A stretch of DNA of 64,000 bases from Haloplanus ruber (GTDB lineage: Archaea; Halobacteriota; Halobacteria; Halobacteriales; Haloferacaceae). Made by a program: the position numbers and the translations under genes. Shown here piece by piece: positions 17,161 to 25,914 of the stretch. The stretch is from assembly GCF_024494725.1 (NCBI RefSeq), contig NZ_JANHDK010000001.1:186001-250000 (forward strand). The letters are read 5' to 3'. The notes beneath the pieces were generated by a model. It searched no databases, had not been told where the DNA came from, and saw only the letters and a program-made list of their open reading frames with translations. Numbering within the stretch: the stretch's first letter is position 1; each line of letters begins with the position of its first letter.

Positions 17161-18444
17161 TCACGGCTGCTCCGTGCCGATCCGCTCGACTGCACCCGAC
17201 AGCACGTCGACCGCAATGTCGATTGTCTCCTCGTCAACGTCGAACGTCGGCGTGTGGTGCCCGCCGGGGTGGTCGGTGCCGACGCCGACGTAGGCGGCGA
17301 GTCCCCCCTGATCCTGGACGTGGCGCATGAGGTAGGTGGCGTCCTCGCTCCCGCCGAGAGTGTCGCGGTCGAGAATCGAGGTGACGCCCGCGGTGTCGCC
17401 AGCGACGTCCGCGACCACTCCGGCGAGTTCGCCGTCGCTCTCGCCGCTCGGCGCCCGGCCCGCGTACTCGATGTCGACCTCGCAGTCGTGGAGTTCGGCG
17501 GCCGAGCGGAGGACCCGCATCGCGTGGTCGTCCATGTACTCCATCAGTTCGGTCGTCTCGCCGCGCACCTCGCCATCGATGAACGCCTCCTCGGGGACGA
17601 TGTTCGAGGCGGTGCCGCCGCCGACGCGGCCGGCGTTGACGCGGGTGGCGCCGTCGTGGTGACGGGGGATCGCATAGAGATTCTGGATCGCCGTCGCCAT
17701 CGCCTGGACCGCGTTGCGGCCGCGTTCGGGGTGTCCGCCAGCGTGGGATGACGCCCCCGCGAACGCGGCGTCGAAGTGACTCACCGCGAGGAAGCCATCG
17801 ACCCCGGCGACCACCTCGCCGGTCGGGTGATCGAGGCCGACGTGGAGCGCCAGCAGATACTCCACGTCGTCGAGGTGGCCGCTCGTGGCCATCGGTTTGC
17901 CGCCGGAGACGGTTTCCTCGGCCGGCTGGAAGAACACCTTCAGCGTCCCGTCGAAGTCACGTTCCGCGACGGCGTCGAGGACGCCGACGCCGATAGTCGC
18001 GTGGGCGTCGTGGCCGCAGGCGTGCATGTATCCCTCGTTCTCGGAGCGAAAGCCCTCCGCCGCGGGACGGTGTGACGAGTCGTCGGCCTCCGTAATCGGG
18101 AGGCCGTCGATGTCGACCCGGACACCGACGGTAGGCCCGTCGCCACAGTGGAGGGTCGCGATCACGCCGGTTTCGCCGCCGGCCAGTCGGTCGACCACGT
18201 CCGCGCGGGCGCCGGCGTCGACCGCCCGTTCGGCCCAGGTTTCGAGTTCGGCCGTATCGGGCACGCCCTGGCGGTCCTCGGACAGGACCTCGGGTCCGAC
18301 GTGGAGTTCGTCCAGGGAGCGGGTTTCGAGTTCGTCGACGAGGCGGGCGGTCGTATAGAACTCCCGCCACGCCGGTTCCGGGTGGCGATGAAGGTCACGG
18401 CGCAGGTCGCGTAGCGAGTCGGCGTCGGGGCTATCGAGACTCAT
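17161..18444 (-). CDS. M20-family amidohydrolase (AbgB/HipO-like)
   Basis: A 427-residue zinc-dependent amidohydrolase. Metal-site motifs include MHACGHDAHATIGVGVLDA and the FQPAEET element; a dimerisation insert runs from about residue 200 to 310. The family cleaves N-acyl or aminobenzoyl amino acids. An unusual long N-terminal stretch (about residues 20-75) precedes the usual first strand. The ATG at 18444 is preferred; the frame is open for 508 more codons antisense to the antiporter gene, which is an artefact. Divergent from nhaC with an 84-bp gap. Confidence 0.88.
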   Translation of the reverse strand: MSLDSPDADSLRDLRRDLHRHPEPAWREFYTTARLVDELETRSLDELHVGPEVLSEDRQGVPDTAELETWAERAVDAGARADVVDRLAGGETGVIATLHCGDGPTVGVRVDIDGLPITEADDSSHRPAAEGFRSENEGYMHACGHDAHATIGVGVLDAVAERDFDGTLKVFFQPAEETVSGGKPMATSGHLDDVEYLLALHVGLDHPTGEVVAGVDGFLAVSHFDAAFAGASSHAGGHPERGRNAVQAMATAIQNLYAIPRHHDGATRVNAGRVGGGTASNIVPEEAFIDGEVRGETTELMEYMDDHAMRVLRSAAELHDCEVDIEYAGRAPSGESDGELAGVVADVAGDTAGVTSILDRDTLGGSEDATYLMRHVQDQGGLAAYVGVGTDHPGGHHTPTFDVDEETIDIAVDVLSGAVERIGTEQP

Positions 18445-18493
18445 ACTGGGGCGATGGCTCGCCCGGGAAATAAGTGGTCGGCCGGAACCGGCG

Positions 18494-18500
18494 TATTTAA
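18494..18500 (+). promoter_or_regulatory. TATA box of the nhaC-like gene
   Basis: TATTTAA, 28-35 nt before the ATG at 18529 and located between divergent genes. The spacing predicts a leaderless or near-leaderless transcript covering the antiporter and the small downstream gene. Confidence 0.6.
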
Positions 18501-18528
18501 TCAAGGGGATAGACGACTCCCACACGGG

Positions 18529-20067
18529 ATGAGCGAAACCGACCTCCCCGACGACCCGCCCGACGAGTCGCGCGTCGAGTTCTACGGCGGCCGAGTGATG
18601 AGCGCCCTGCCGCTTGCCATCTTCATCGCCTGGGCTATCGTCCAGAGTGGGCTCCTCGGCATCGGCGATACATCGGGGCTCGTCATCGGCATGCTCGTCG
18701 GTCTCATCGTCGGCATGCTGTTCGTGAAAGGCAACTGGAAGAGCTACGCCGACGTCATCTTCGAGGGAATGACCCAGCGCGTGGCCGCGACAGCGGTGGT
18801 CGCTTGGCTCTGGGCCGGCATGTTCGCCGACACGATCCAAGCCGGCGGGTTCGTTGACGGGCTGGTGTGGGCATCGAGCGCCGCCGACGTCGGCGCGGCG
18901 CTGTTCCCGGCGCTGACGTTCATCTTCGCCGCCCTCCTGGCGACCGGCATTGGCACCGGCTACGGTACCGCGGTGGCCTTTACCAGCCTCGTCTTCCCCG
19001 CGGGCGTCCTGCTCGGCGCCGATCCGGTCCTCCTGTTCGGCGCCATCCTCTCGGGGGCAGTCTTCGGCGACAACCTCGCGCCCGTCTCCGACACCACCAT
19101 CGTGAGCGCGGTGACGCAGGACGCCGACATCGGGGGTGTCGTCGCCTCGCGCTTCAAGTACGCTCTCGTGGCCGCGGTGCTCGCGCTGGCGAGTTACATC
19201 GTCGCGGGCCAGGCGATGGCGGGCGAACCGCTCGATGTGGCCGCGAGTGCCGGCGGCGGCGCCGGCCCGCTCGGTCTCGTCCACCTGCTCTCGATCCTGG
19301 CCGTCATCGGCACCGCGGTTGCGGGGCGACACATCATCGAGGCAGTCTCGTGGGGCCTGATCGTCTCGGTCGCCCTGAACATCGCGCTCGGACTCGCGCC
19401 CGCCTCGGCGATGCTCGTCTTCCGGTCGACGAGCGAGTCGGGAATCGCGGCGACTCTCAACGGTCTGCCCGTCCTCGGCAGCGTGATCGAGATCGCTCCC
19501 GACGCCTCGGCGACCGTCGGCGGGAGCCTCTATACTGGCGCACTCGGCTTCTTCCCGCTGATCGTTCTCGTGCTCCTCATCGTCGGCGCGGCGCAGGTGA
19601 TGCGCGTCGGCGGCGGCTTCGCCGCCATCGAGGAGTGGCTGCTCGAACACGTCGCGACGACGGTCCGACGCGCCGAGACGACGATGGTCATCGGCACGGC
19701 CATCGTCAACGCGACCATCACGATCAACACGGCCGCCGAAATCGCCATCGCGCCCTTCATCCGCACGCTCGGCCAGCGGTTCAACATCAACGGCTACCGG
19801 CGCGCGAACATCCTCGACGCCAACACCTCGGCGCTCGGGTATATCTTCCCGTGGGGCGGAGGCGTCCTCGCGGGCTACGCCGCCATGATCCAGTTGCCCC
19901 AGCAGTTCGACTGGTTCACCGAGGCGATGCTCGCCAATCCGGCGGCGGTCTGGCCGTACGTCTTCCACGGCTGGTTCCTCGTCGCCGTCTTCCTCATTGC
20001 GGCCTGGACCGGCTACGGGCTGGAGTACGTTCCCGACCGGCAGAGCGAGGAGGTGGCCCGCGTATGA
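18529..20067 (+). CDS. nhaC: NhaC-family Na+/H+ antiporter
   Basis: A 512-residue secondary transporter with about 11 membrane segments. The NhaC pattern is seen in TGIGTGYGTAVAFTSLVFPAG, SGAVFGDNLAPVSDTTIVSAV and the C-terminal NILDANTSALGYIFPWGGG. Relatives exchange external Na+ for H+ or transport amino-acid/organic acid pairs, so the ion specificity is inferred. The hydrophilic N-terminus (about 28 residues) is acidic. The stop overlaps the start of the next gene by ATGA, indicating translational coupling. Confidence 0.9.
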   Translation: MSETDLPDDPPDESRVEFYGGRVMSALPLAIFIAWAIVQSGLLGIGDTSGLVIGMLVGLIVGMLFVKGNWKSYADVIFEGMTQRVAATAVVAWLWAGMFADTIQAGGFVDGLVWASSAADVGAALFPALTFIFAALLATGIGTGYGTAVAFTSLVFPAGVLLGADPVLLFGAILSGAVFGDNLAPVSDTTIVSAVTQDADIGGVVASRFKYALVAAVLALASYIVAGQAMAGEPLDVAASAGGGAGPLGLVHLLSILAVIGTAVAGRHIIEAVSWGLIVSVALNIALGLAPASAMLVFRSTSESGIAATLNGLPVLGSVIEIAPDASATVGGSLYTGALGFFPLIVLVLLIVGAAQVMRVGGGFAAIEEWLLEHVATTVRRAETTMVIGTAIVNATITINTAAEIAIAPFIRTLGQRFNINGYRRANILDANTSALGYIFPWGGGVLAGYAAMIQLPQQFDWFTEAMLANPAAVWPYVFHGWFLVAVFLIAAWTGYGLEYVPDRQSEEVARV

Positions 20068-20324
20068 GCCTCGGTAAGTTCTTCGAGGGCTGGACGTTCC
20101 GAACGAACCGGCCGGCGTACGCGGCCGGCGACGAGCTCACCGCCTACGTCACGGGCTACGCGGACGGAACGGCACAGGTACGAATCGGTGATACGATCAT
20201 CGCGCTCCCGGACGCCGACGACGACTTGGGCGACCAACTGGTCCGATTCCGCGTCACCGAGTTCGACGACGGCGACAGCACGGGGACCGGCGAGTTCCTC
20301 GGCGTCGTCGAGGGCGACACGTAG
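20064..20324 (+). CDS. Small TRAM-like domain protein (DUF7513-like)
   Basis: An 86-residue acidic protein, coupled to the antiporter gene by a 4-bp ATGA overlap. The sequence starts MSLGKFFEGWTFRTNRPAYA and has a five-strand barrel look (ELTAYVTGYADGTAQVRIGDTII ... LVRFRVTEF ... GTGEFLGVVE), similar to TRAM domains and to a haloarchaeal family of unknown function. TRAM domains usually bind RNA; that is inference. Its coupling to a Na+/H+ antiporter may reflect a regulatory tie or chance. Confidence 0.75.
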   Translation: MSLGKFFEGWTFRTNRPAYAAGDELTAYVTGYADGTAQVRIGDTIIALPDADDDLGDQLVRFRVTEFDDGDSTGTGEFLGVVEGDT

Positions 20325-20327
20325 CCG

Positions 20328-20660
20328 CTACTCGTTTCGGTAGCCGAGTGGTTTCTTGCGGTCGACCTCGATTTCGACGTGAACGCTGTCGGGAAAGTCC
20401 ATGTGTCCGACCTGGCGGGCCACGTCGTCGCTACCGTGAATCTCCAACCGCCGGGAGTAGCTGGTGTACTCCCAGGAGTCGAACTGCTCGCCGGGTTGGA
20501 GGGTCTGGTACTGCGGGACGGTGAGTCGTTCGGGCGGCGCCGAGTGGGGACCCTTGCACTCGGCACCCTTTCGCTCGACCATCCGCTTGAGGTCGGTCAC
20601 GAGCGACTCGAGCACCTCGCGGTCTCCGCTCTGGAAGCTGAGTTTGGTGACGAAGGCCAT
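20328..20660 (-). CDS. uS10/mL48-like protein, S10 paralogue
   Basis: A 110-residue protein with the fold signature of ribosomal protein S10: AFVTKLSFQSGDREVLESLVTDL at the N-terminus and a C-terminal strand EIHGSDDVARQVGHMDFPDSVHVEIEVD. The central loop is not that of a true ribosomal S10, which in archaea sits beside the EF-1A gene. It is therefore best read as an extra-ribosomal paralogue. Role unknown. It converges with the DUF7513-like gene (3-bp gap) and is divergent from the Nudix gene. Confidence 0.78.
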   Translation of the reverse strand: MAFVTKLSFQSGDREVLESLVTDLKRMVERKGAECKGPHSAPPERLTVPQYQTLQPGEQFDSWEYTSYSRRLEIHGSDDVARQVGHMDFPDSVHVEIEVDRKKPLGYRNE

Positions 20661-20762
20661 CAGTACTCCATCCGTATACGCCAGAGACCAAAAGCACGTC
20701 CGTCCGGCCCGCCGTCTCGCCCGTCCGACATTCTATTAACCCACGGCCGTCTACTGCCGGTA

Positions 20763-21233
20763 ATGACGGTTGAAGCGACCAGTGCTGGAGCCATCCTCTT
20801 CCGCGACACCCGCGGCCACCGGGAGTATCTCCTCCTGAAGAGCCGACCGGGGGACTGGGAGTTCCCCAAAGGCGGGGTCGAGGGGGACGAGGAGCTCCAG
20901 CAGACCGCGATCAGAGAGGTTACCGAGGAGGCCGGAATCGAGGATTTCCGGCTCATCGACGGCTTTCGAGAGGAGTACGACTACGTGTTCGAAGCCGGCG
21001 GCAACACTATCCACAAGACGGTCCACCTGTTTATCGCCCGCTCGTTCGAGGCCAGCGCCGAACTCTCGAACGAGCACCGCGACCTCCAGTGGCGAGATTA
21101 CGAGCAGGCGATCAACACCATCACGCAGGACGGCCCTCGTGAGATCCTGGAGGACGCCCACGAGTACCTAGACGAACTCGTGGCCGAACCCGAGGCCGAG
21201 GACGGGGAGGGCGACCGGACGTACGTCGGGTGA
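20763..21233 (+). CDS. Nudix hydrolase (Ap4A hydrolase-like)
   Basis: A 156-residue protein with a complete Nudix box (residues 37-59: GG-x5-E-x7-REVTEEAGI). The start EATSAGAILFRD and the WEFPKGG stretch match bis(5'-nucleosyl)-tetraphosphatases, which cleave Ap4A to ATP and AMP, though Nudix specificity cannot be fixed by sequence. The C-terminal 20 residues are acidic. The gene precedes the DUF5787 gene by 7 bp on the same strand, so the two probably form an operon. Confidence 0.88.
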   Translation: MTVEATSAGAILFRDTRGHREYLLLKSRPGDWEFPKGGVEGDEELQQTAIREVTEEAGIEDFRLIDGFREEYDYVFEAGGNTIHKTVHLFIARSFEASAELSNEHRDLQWRDYEQAINTITQDGPREILEDAHEYLDELVAEPEAEDGEGDRTYVG

Positions 21234-21240
21234 CCGCGAT

Positions 21241-22284
21241 GTGGCCGGAACACGCTCGTCCGGCACCCGCGTCGGCACCGTGAGCGACGGCGCCCCCGGT
21301 GATGCGGAGTTCGGGTTCGAACTCGTCACCTGCCGGTGGGCCGAACGCGCGTGGCCGCCCGACTCCGACCGCGAAACGGACGCCGTTCCGGTCGTCGCCC
21401 GCCAACTCGGCACCCGGAAGCGCCGCTGGGACACCGTGGTCGTCGAGGCCGACCCCGCGGGGCTTGCGGCCCGCGCGGCCTTCGGCGAGCGGACCCTCGA
21501 TTCGGATCTGTTGCACGTCGTCCGGCACGCGCCCGCCGAGTGGGCGTGGTACCGCGACGCCCTCCCCGACCCGGGCTACCCGTGGCGGTACGTCCGCGCG
21601 GCTGTCCACCGGGCCGCCGACCGCGGCGTCGCCGAGACTCGCCGGGCGGGCAACCGGATCGAGATCCGGCAGGTCGCTCCCTACCCCGACTGGGTCCGCC
21701 GGATCGTCGCCGTCGAGAACAAACCCGACCTCTCGGCGAGTGCGGCACGTCGCCTCGGTGACCAACTCGAACACGACGTGACGACGGCCCTCGCCGACGA
21801 GGTGTGGGTCGCGACAGCCGCGACGGGCGAGACGGTCGAACCCGCGTTGCTGGAGGACCTCCCCGTCGAGGCGGGCGTGCTGGTGATGGCGTTCGACGGT
21901 GACGACCCCGAGGCACGCGTCGCGTGGCATCCGTCGGCGCTGGACCCGAGCGCCGACACGTCGCTGTCGGCGGCCGAGAAGGCGACGACGCGGCTCGAAC
22001 TCGCCGAGCGTGCCTACGGCTCGGGGTGGCGGTCCTACGTCGAGACGATGCGCCCCGACTGTCGCTGGTTCGAACTGCGGTCGACATCGGGGGCCTTCGT
22101 CCCCTGGTGTGCGGCGATGGAGTGCCACCAGACGGCCGGGGCGTGTGCGGGCGACTGCCCCGAGTTCCAGCCCGAACCACCCTCCTGGCGCACCCGCGGG
22201 TGGCCCATCGAGGGCGGACCCGGAAAGGGAATCCAGCGGTTGCTGGCGCGGCGACGGCGGCGGATTCGGGAGCCAGAGGAGTGA
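21241..22284 (+). CDS. DUF5787 protein, predicted PD-(D/E)XK Fe-S nuclease
   Basis: A 347-residue protein (numbering from the GTG at 21241; a GTG at 21280 would remove 13 residues). The core reads YPDWVRRIVAVENKPDL: D150 and E159-x-K161 match the PD-(D/E)XK nuclease signature, followed by Q175 in RLGDQLEHD. A lone Cys at 31 plus a C-terminal group C290, C295, C302, C306 (with C274) recalls the Fe-S cluster layout of Cas4 and AddB nucleases. The family is annotated only as DUF5787. Nuclease activity and cluster are inferred. Probably co-transcribed with the Nudix gene and convergent with the DUF5797 gene (adjacent stops). Confidence 0.78.
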   Translation: MAGTRSSGTRVGTVSDGAPGDAEFGFELVTCRWAERAWPPDSDRETDAVPVVARQLGTRKRRWDTVVVEADPAGLAARAAFGERTLDSDLLHVVRHAPAEWAWYRDALPDPGYPWRYVRAAVHRAADRGVAETRRAGNRIEIRQVAPYPDWVRRIVAVENKPDLSASAARRLGDQLEHDVTTALADEVWVATAATGETVEPALLEDLPVEAGVLVMAFDGDDPEARVAWHPSALDPSADTSLSAAEKATTRLELAERAYGSGWRSYVETMRPDCRWFELRSTSGAFVPWCAAMECHQTAGACAGDCPEFQPEPPSWRTRGWPIEGGPGKGIQRLLARRRRRIREPEE

Positions 22285-22782
22285 TCAGGACTCGACGACT
22301 TCGACGTCGATGCGGTCCCGTTCGACGGCGCGTTTGAACGTCGGGACGGTGCGATACACCACCTCGACGACCCCCTTGCGACGGAGGCTCTGGAGCGCCT
22401 CGCGCACGGCGTCGACGTCGGGATCGGCGTCGAAGGTCGCCCGCACCTTCTGGAGGACGCTCACGACGCTCTCGGAGCGCTCGTCGAGACCAGCCACCAC
22501 CTCGAACACCCGCGCTTCGAGTTCCGGGACGCGGATGACCTGTGGTCCGTCCTCGTCGCCTTCCATCCCCGGGTCGGCGTCCGTGAGGTCGGCCGCCTCG
22601 GGGGTCGCACAGATGTAGCTATTGTCGTTCCGGTAGTAGTAGTCGCTCAGATGCTCCTCTAGGTAGCCGTGGACCGCGCTGCCGCTGTCGAGTCCCCAGC
22701 GCTCTTGCAGCTCCTTGTTTTTCGTCGGCTGGAGGCGGACGATATCCGCCAGTCGGTCGCGTTCCTCCGAGGACAGCGTCAT
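22285..22782 (-). CDS. DUF5797 winged-helix protein
   Basis: A 165-residue protein. The N-terminal 60 residues form an HTH (SSEERDRLADIVRLQPTKNKELQERWGL) with a wing containing YYYRNDNSYICATP; the C-terminal half contains a second helical region and ends VPTFKRAVERDRIDVEVV. It resembles the haloarchaeal DUF5797 family, presumed transcription regulators. Its stop lies immediately next to that of the convergent DUF5787 gene. Confidence 0.78.
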   Translation of the reverse strand: MTLSSEERDRLADIVRLQPTKNKELQERWGLDSGSAVHGYLEEHLSDYYYRNDNSYICATPEAADLTDADPGMEGDEDGPQVIRVPELEARVFEVVAGLDERSESVVSVLQKVRATFDADPDVDAVREALQSLRRKGVVEVVYRTVPTFKRAVERDRIDVEVVES

Positions 22783-22855
22783 CGACGCCCGATTCGTCGG
22801 TCACCCATATCGGTGTTCCGTTCGACCGGCCGGCGACGCGACGGGGGGTGACCGG

Positions 22856-25477
22856 TCAGCGAAACCGCCCGAGGAGCCGGTAGTCGTGATCGGGCGTGTA
22901 CCGCCGAAAGAGGAGACTGTTGCCGAGCACCGAGACGCTGGAGAAGGCCATCGCCGCCGCCGCGAGGACCGGCTGGAGCAGGCCTAGCGAGGCCAGCGGG
23001 ATCATCGCGGTGTTGTAGCCGAGCGCCCACACGAGGTTCTGCCGGATCTTCGAGAGCGTCGCGTCCGAGATGCGGATGGCCTTCACCACGTCCAGCGGGT
23101 CGTCACGCATCAGCGTCAGGTCCGCTGCCTCGATGGCTACGTCAGTGCCCGAGCCGATGGCACAGCCGACGGACGCGACGGCGAGAGCAGGGGCGTCGTT
23201 CACACCGTCACCGACCATCATCGCGGCGCGACCGTCCTCCTGAATCGCCGCCACCGCGTCCGACTTGTCCTCCGGTAACACCTCTGCCCGGACGTTCGCG
23301 GGGTCGATTCCCACCTGCTCGGCCACCGCGCGCGCGGTGCGTTCGTTGTCGCCGGTGAGCAACGTCACGTCGAGACCACGGGCTTGGAGTGCGTCGACGG
23401 CCTCGCTCGCACCCGGTTTCACCGTGTCCGCGGCGGCGACGACGCCCAAGAGTGTGCCGTCACCGTCGGCGACACGCGCCACGAGCATCGCGGTCTTTCC
23501 CGCCGATTCGAGTCGTTCCATCGTCTCGGCGGCCGGTGAGAGGTCGATCCCAGCCTCGCCCAGGAGGGTCCGGTTGCCCACGAGGACCGTCTCCCCGTCG
23601 ACCGTCGCCCGGACGCCCTGCCCGGGGACGTTCTCGAAGTCGTCGGCGTCGCCAACCGCGAGGTCACGGGCCGTGGCGCCGTCGACGATGGCGCGGGCGA
23701 GCGGATGTTCGCTCGCGCGTTCGGCCGTCGCGGCGAGACACAGAACCTCGTCCTCGCTCGGGCGCTCGCGGGCCGTCACCTGGCCGCCGTCGGCGGCGGT
23801 CCCGTCGTGGTTCGCCGGCCGGCCGTCGAGGGCGACCACGTCGGTCAACGACATCTCGCCTCGGGTTAGCGTGCCGGTCTTGTCGAAGACGACCGTGTCG
23901 ACGTCTCGGGCGCGTTCGAGGACGTCACCTCCCTTGAACAGGACGCCATTCTGCGCGCCGATGGTCGTGCCCACCATCGTCGCCGCGGGGGTCGCCAGCC
24001 CCAGCGCACAGGGACAGGCGATGAGGACCGCCGAGGCGAAAACGACGACCGCGAACTCGAACGTCGAGACGGTGCCGCCGGCGACGATGGGGCCGCCGGC
24101 GACGAGACCCCACAGCGGCAGCCACTCGATGGTGGCGGCGAGGGTCCCGGGAAAGAGCGACCACAGCGCGCCCCATAGGAGGGCGTTCGCGATGACCGCG
24201 GGGACGAAGTACGCGGAGATGCGGTCCGCGAGGTTCTGGATGTCGGGCTGGCGCGACTGGGCTTCCTTGACGGTGCGGACGATCTCCTGGAGCGCCGTGT
24301 CGGCGCCGACCCGCGTCGCCTCGACGACGAGCGCGCCGTTCTCGTTGATGGTGGCGCCGACCACCTCGTCGCCCACGTCCTTCTCGACGGGGACGGACTC
24401 GCCGGTCACCATCGACTCGTCAACCGCGCTCGCCCCGTCGACGACGACGCCATCGGTCGGAATCCGCTCGCCGGGCCGGACCTGCATCCGGTCGCCGACC
24501 GCGACGTCCGCGACGGGAACCTCGCGTTCGGTGCCGTCGTCGTCGACGAGTGTCGCCGTCTCGGCTTCCATCTCCAGCAGTTTCCGGAGGGCGTCGCCGG
24601 CCTGCCCCTTCGACCGGGCCTCCAGGTAGTTGCCGAGCGTGATGAACACGAGGATGAGCGCCGCGGTGTCGAAGTAGACCCGGCCGACGATCACCCCCGA
24701 CAGGACGGCGATAGAGTAGACGTACGCCGTCGTCGATCCGAGGGCGATGAGGACGTCCATGTTGGCGCGGCGGTTCTTCGCGAGCGCCGTGTAGGCGTTC
24801 CGGTAGAAGGGGCGGCCAAGGACGACCTGAACGGGCGTGGCGATCAGGAACTGCACCCAGCCGCGCGGGATGCCGAGGACGTGGTCGGGGAGGTAGCTGC
24901 CCCCGAGGAGGAGTTCCTCGACGAGAAAGAAAAGCAGCGGCGCCGCGAGCGCCGCGCCGAAAGCCGTCAGCCGACGCTGTCGACGAATCTCCGCCCGACG
25001 TGCGGTGTCGCGGGCGTCCTCGTGGGCGTCGGCAGCCCCGTCGTCCTCGCCGTCGTCGGCTCCGACCGGCGTGTACCCCGCGTCCGCGACGGCGTCGTGG
25101 AGGGCGGCCACCGAGGTGGTCCCGGGGAGATAGGTGACCTGGGCCTCGTCGGTGGCGTAGTTGACGGTCGCTTCGACGACGCCGGGGACGGCATCGAGCG
25201 CCGCCTCGGTCGTGTCCGCACAGTTCGCACACGACAGGTCGGTGATGGCGAAGGTCGTGGTGTCGGTAACCACGCCGTAGCCGGCGTCCTCGACGGCCGC
25301 GACGATGTCGCGGAGCGACACCGCCTCGGGGTCGTACTCGACGGTCCCCTCGTCGGTGGCGTAGTTGACCGTCGCGTCGCGCACGCCGTCGAGAGCCGTC
25401 AGTGCGTCCCCGACCGTGGCCGAGCAGTTGGCACACGACATCCCCCTGATGTCGAGTCGGGAGGTGCGTACGTCCAT
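22856..25477 (-). CDS. copA: Copper-exporting P-type ATPase
   Basis: An 873-residue P1B-ATPase. Two N-terminal metal-binding domains carry CANC (C15/C18 and C83/C86). Eight membrane helices follow, with the metal-site CPCALG, the phosphorylation motif [13 protein letters not shown] in [12 protein letters not shown] and the hinge [10 protein letters not shown]. The CPC motif and two HMA domains indicate Cu(I) export. It is divergent from the CopZ gene, and the gap contains a perfect palindrome and a TATA-like ACCTATATCC (minus strand). Confidence 0.96.
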   Translation of the reverse strand: MDVRTSRLDIRGMSCANCSATVGDALTALDGVRDATVNYATDEGTVEYDPEAVSLRDIVAAVEDAGYGVVTDTTTFAITDLSCANCADTTEAALDAVPGVVEATVNYATDEAQVTYLPGTTSVAALHDAVADAGYTPVGADDGEDDGAADAHEDARDTARRAEIRRQRRLTAFGAALAAPLLFFLVEELLLGGSYLPDHVLGIPRGWVQFLIATPVQVVLGRPFYRNAYTALAKNRRANMDVLIALGSTTAYVYSIAVLSGVIVGRVYFDTAALILVFITLGNYLEARSKGQAGDALRKLLEMEAETATLVDDDGTEREVPVADVAVGDRMQVRPGERIPTDGVVVDGASAVDESMVTGESVPVEKDVGDEVVGATINENGALVVEATRVGADTALQEIVRTVKEAQSRQPDIQNLADRISAYFVPAVIANALLWGALWSLFPGTLAATIEWLPLWGLVAGGPIVAGGTVSTFEFAVVVFASAVLIACPCALGLATPAATMVGTTIGAQNGVLFKGGDVLERARDVDTVVFDKTGTLTRGEMSLTDVVALDGRPANHDGTAADGGQVTARERPSEDEVLCLAATAERASEHPLARAIVDGATARDLAVGDADDFENVPGQGVRATVDGETVLVGNRTLLGEAGIDLSPAAETMERLESAGKTAMLVARVADGDGTLLGVVAAADTVKPGASEAVDALQARGLDVTLLTGDNERTARAVAEQVGIDPANVRAEVLPEDKSDAVAAIQEDGRAAMMVGDGVNDAPALAVASVGCAIGSGTDVAIEAADLTLMRDDPLDVVKAIRISDATLSKIRQNLVWALGYNTAMIPLASLGLLQPVLAAAAMAFSSVSVLGNSLLFRRYTPDHDYRLLGRFR

Positions 25478-25548
25478 CGTACTCTAGTCTACGGGGTACT
25501 CCCTTAGTGCGTTTACTGCTTCGGTCCCCGGGATATAGGTGGCCGTGA

Positions 25549-25565
25549 GCTTTCGATTCGAAAGC
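25549..25565. promoter_or_regulatory. Perfect palindrome between copA and copZ
   Basis: GCTTTCGATTCGAAAGC: two perfect 8-bp arms around one central base, located 72 bp from the copA start and 88 bp from the copZ start. It sits upstream of the likely copA TATA element. A metal-responsive operator for divergent copper genes is the natural reading, but no regulator gene is in the window. Confidence 0.5.
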
Positions 25566-25652
25566 CGATACCGAGCGTGGCTGTCGTGACCGGTCGAGGG
25601 CGGCGACGAACCGACAGGCCGAAGGAGTCGCCAACCCGTACGCCCGACGGCC

Positions 25653-25850
25653 ATGTCGCAGACGATCACCGTCGAAGGAATGTCGTGTGAACACTGCGAA
25701 CGAGCCGTCGTCGAGGCCCTAGCGGCCGTCGACGGCGTGACCGACGCAACAGCCGACCGCGAGACGGAGTCGGCAACCGTCGAGGGTGACCCGGACGCGG
25801 CGGCGCTCGTCGCCGCGGTGGCGGACGCCGGCTACGAGGCGTCGGTGTAA
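25653..25850 (+). CDS. copZ: Copper chaperone, HMA domain
   Basis: A 65-residue single heavy-metal-associated domain with GMSCEHC (C12, C15) and the full beta-alpha-beta-beta-alpha-beta length. It delivers Cu(I) to CopA in the cytoplasm. Divergent from copA, so the two copper genes likely share regulation through the palindrome between them. Confidence 0.92.
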   Translation: MSQTITVEGMSCEHCERAVVEALAAVDGVTDATADRETESATVEGDPDAAALVAAVADAGYEASV

Positions 25851-25914
25851 GCCACGGATCCGAGCGCGGTGCCTACCCCGAACGATTAACCTCCTGGCCG
25901 CCGTCCGGACGGGC

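Noticed and set aside
18445-19968. 508-codon N-terminal extension of the M20 amidohydrolase
   Set aside because: It is antisense to the nhaC-like gene, repeats Glu/Arg/Asp patterns of shadow frames, and the conserved protein begins at the ATG at 18444.
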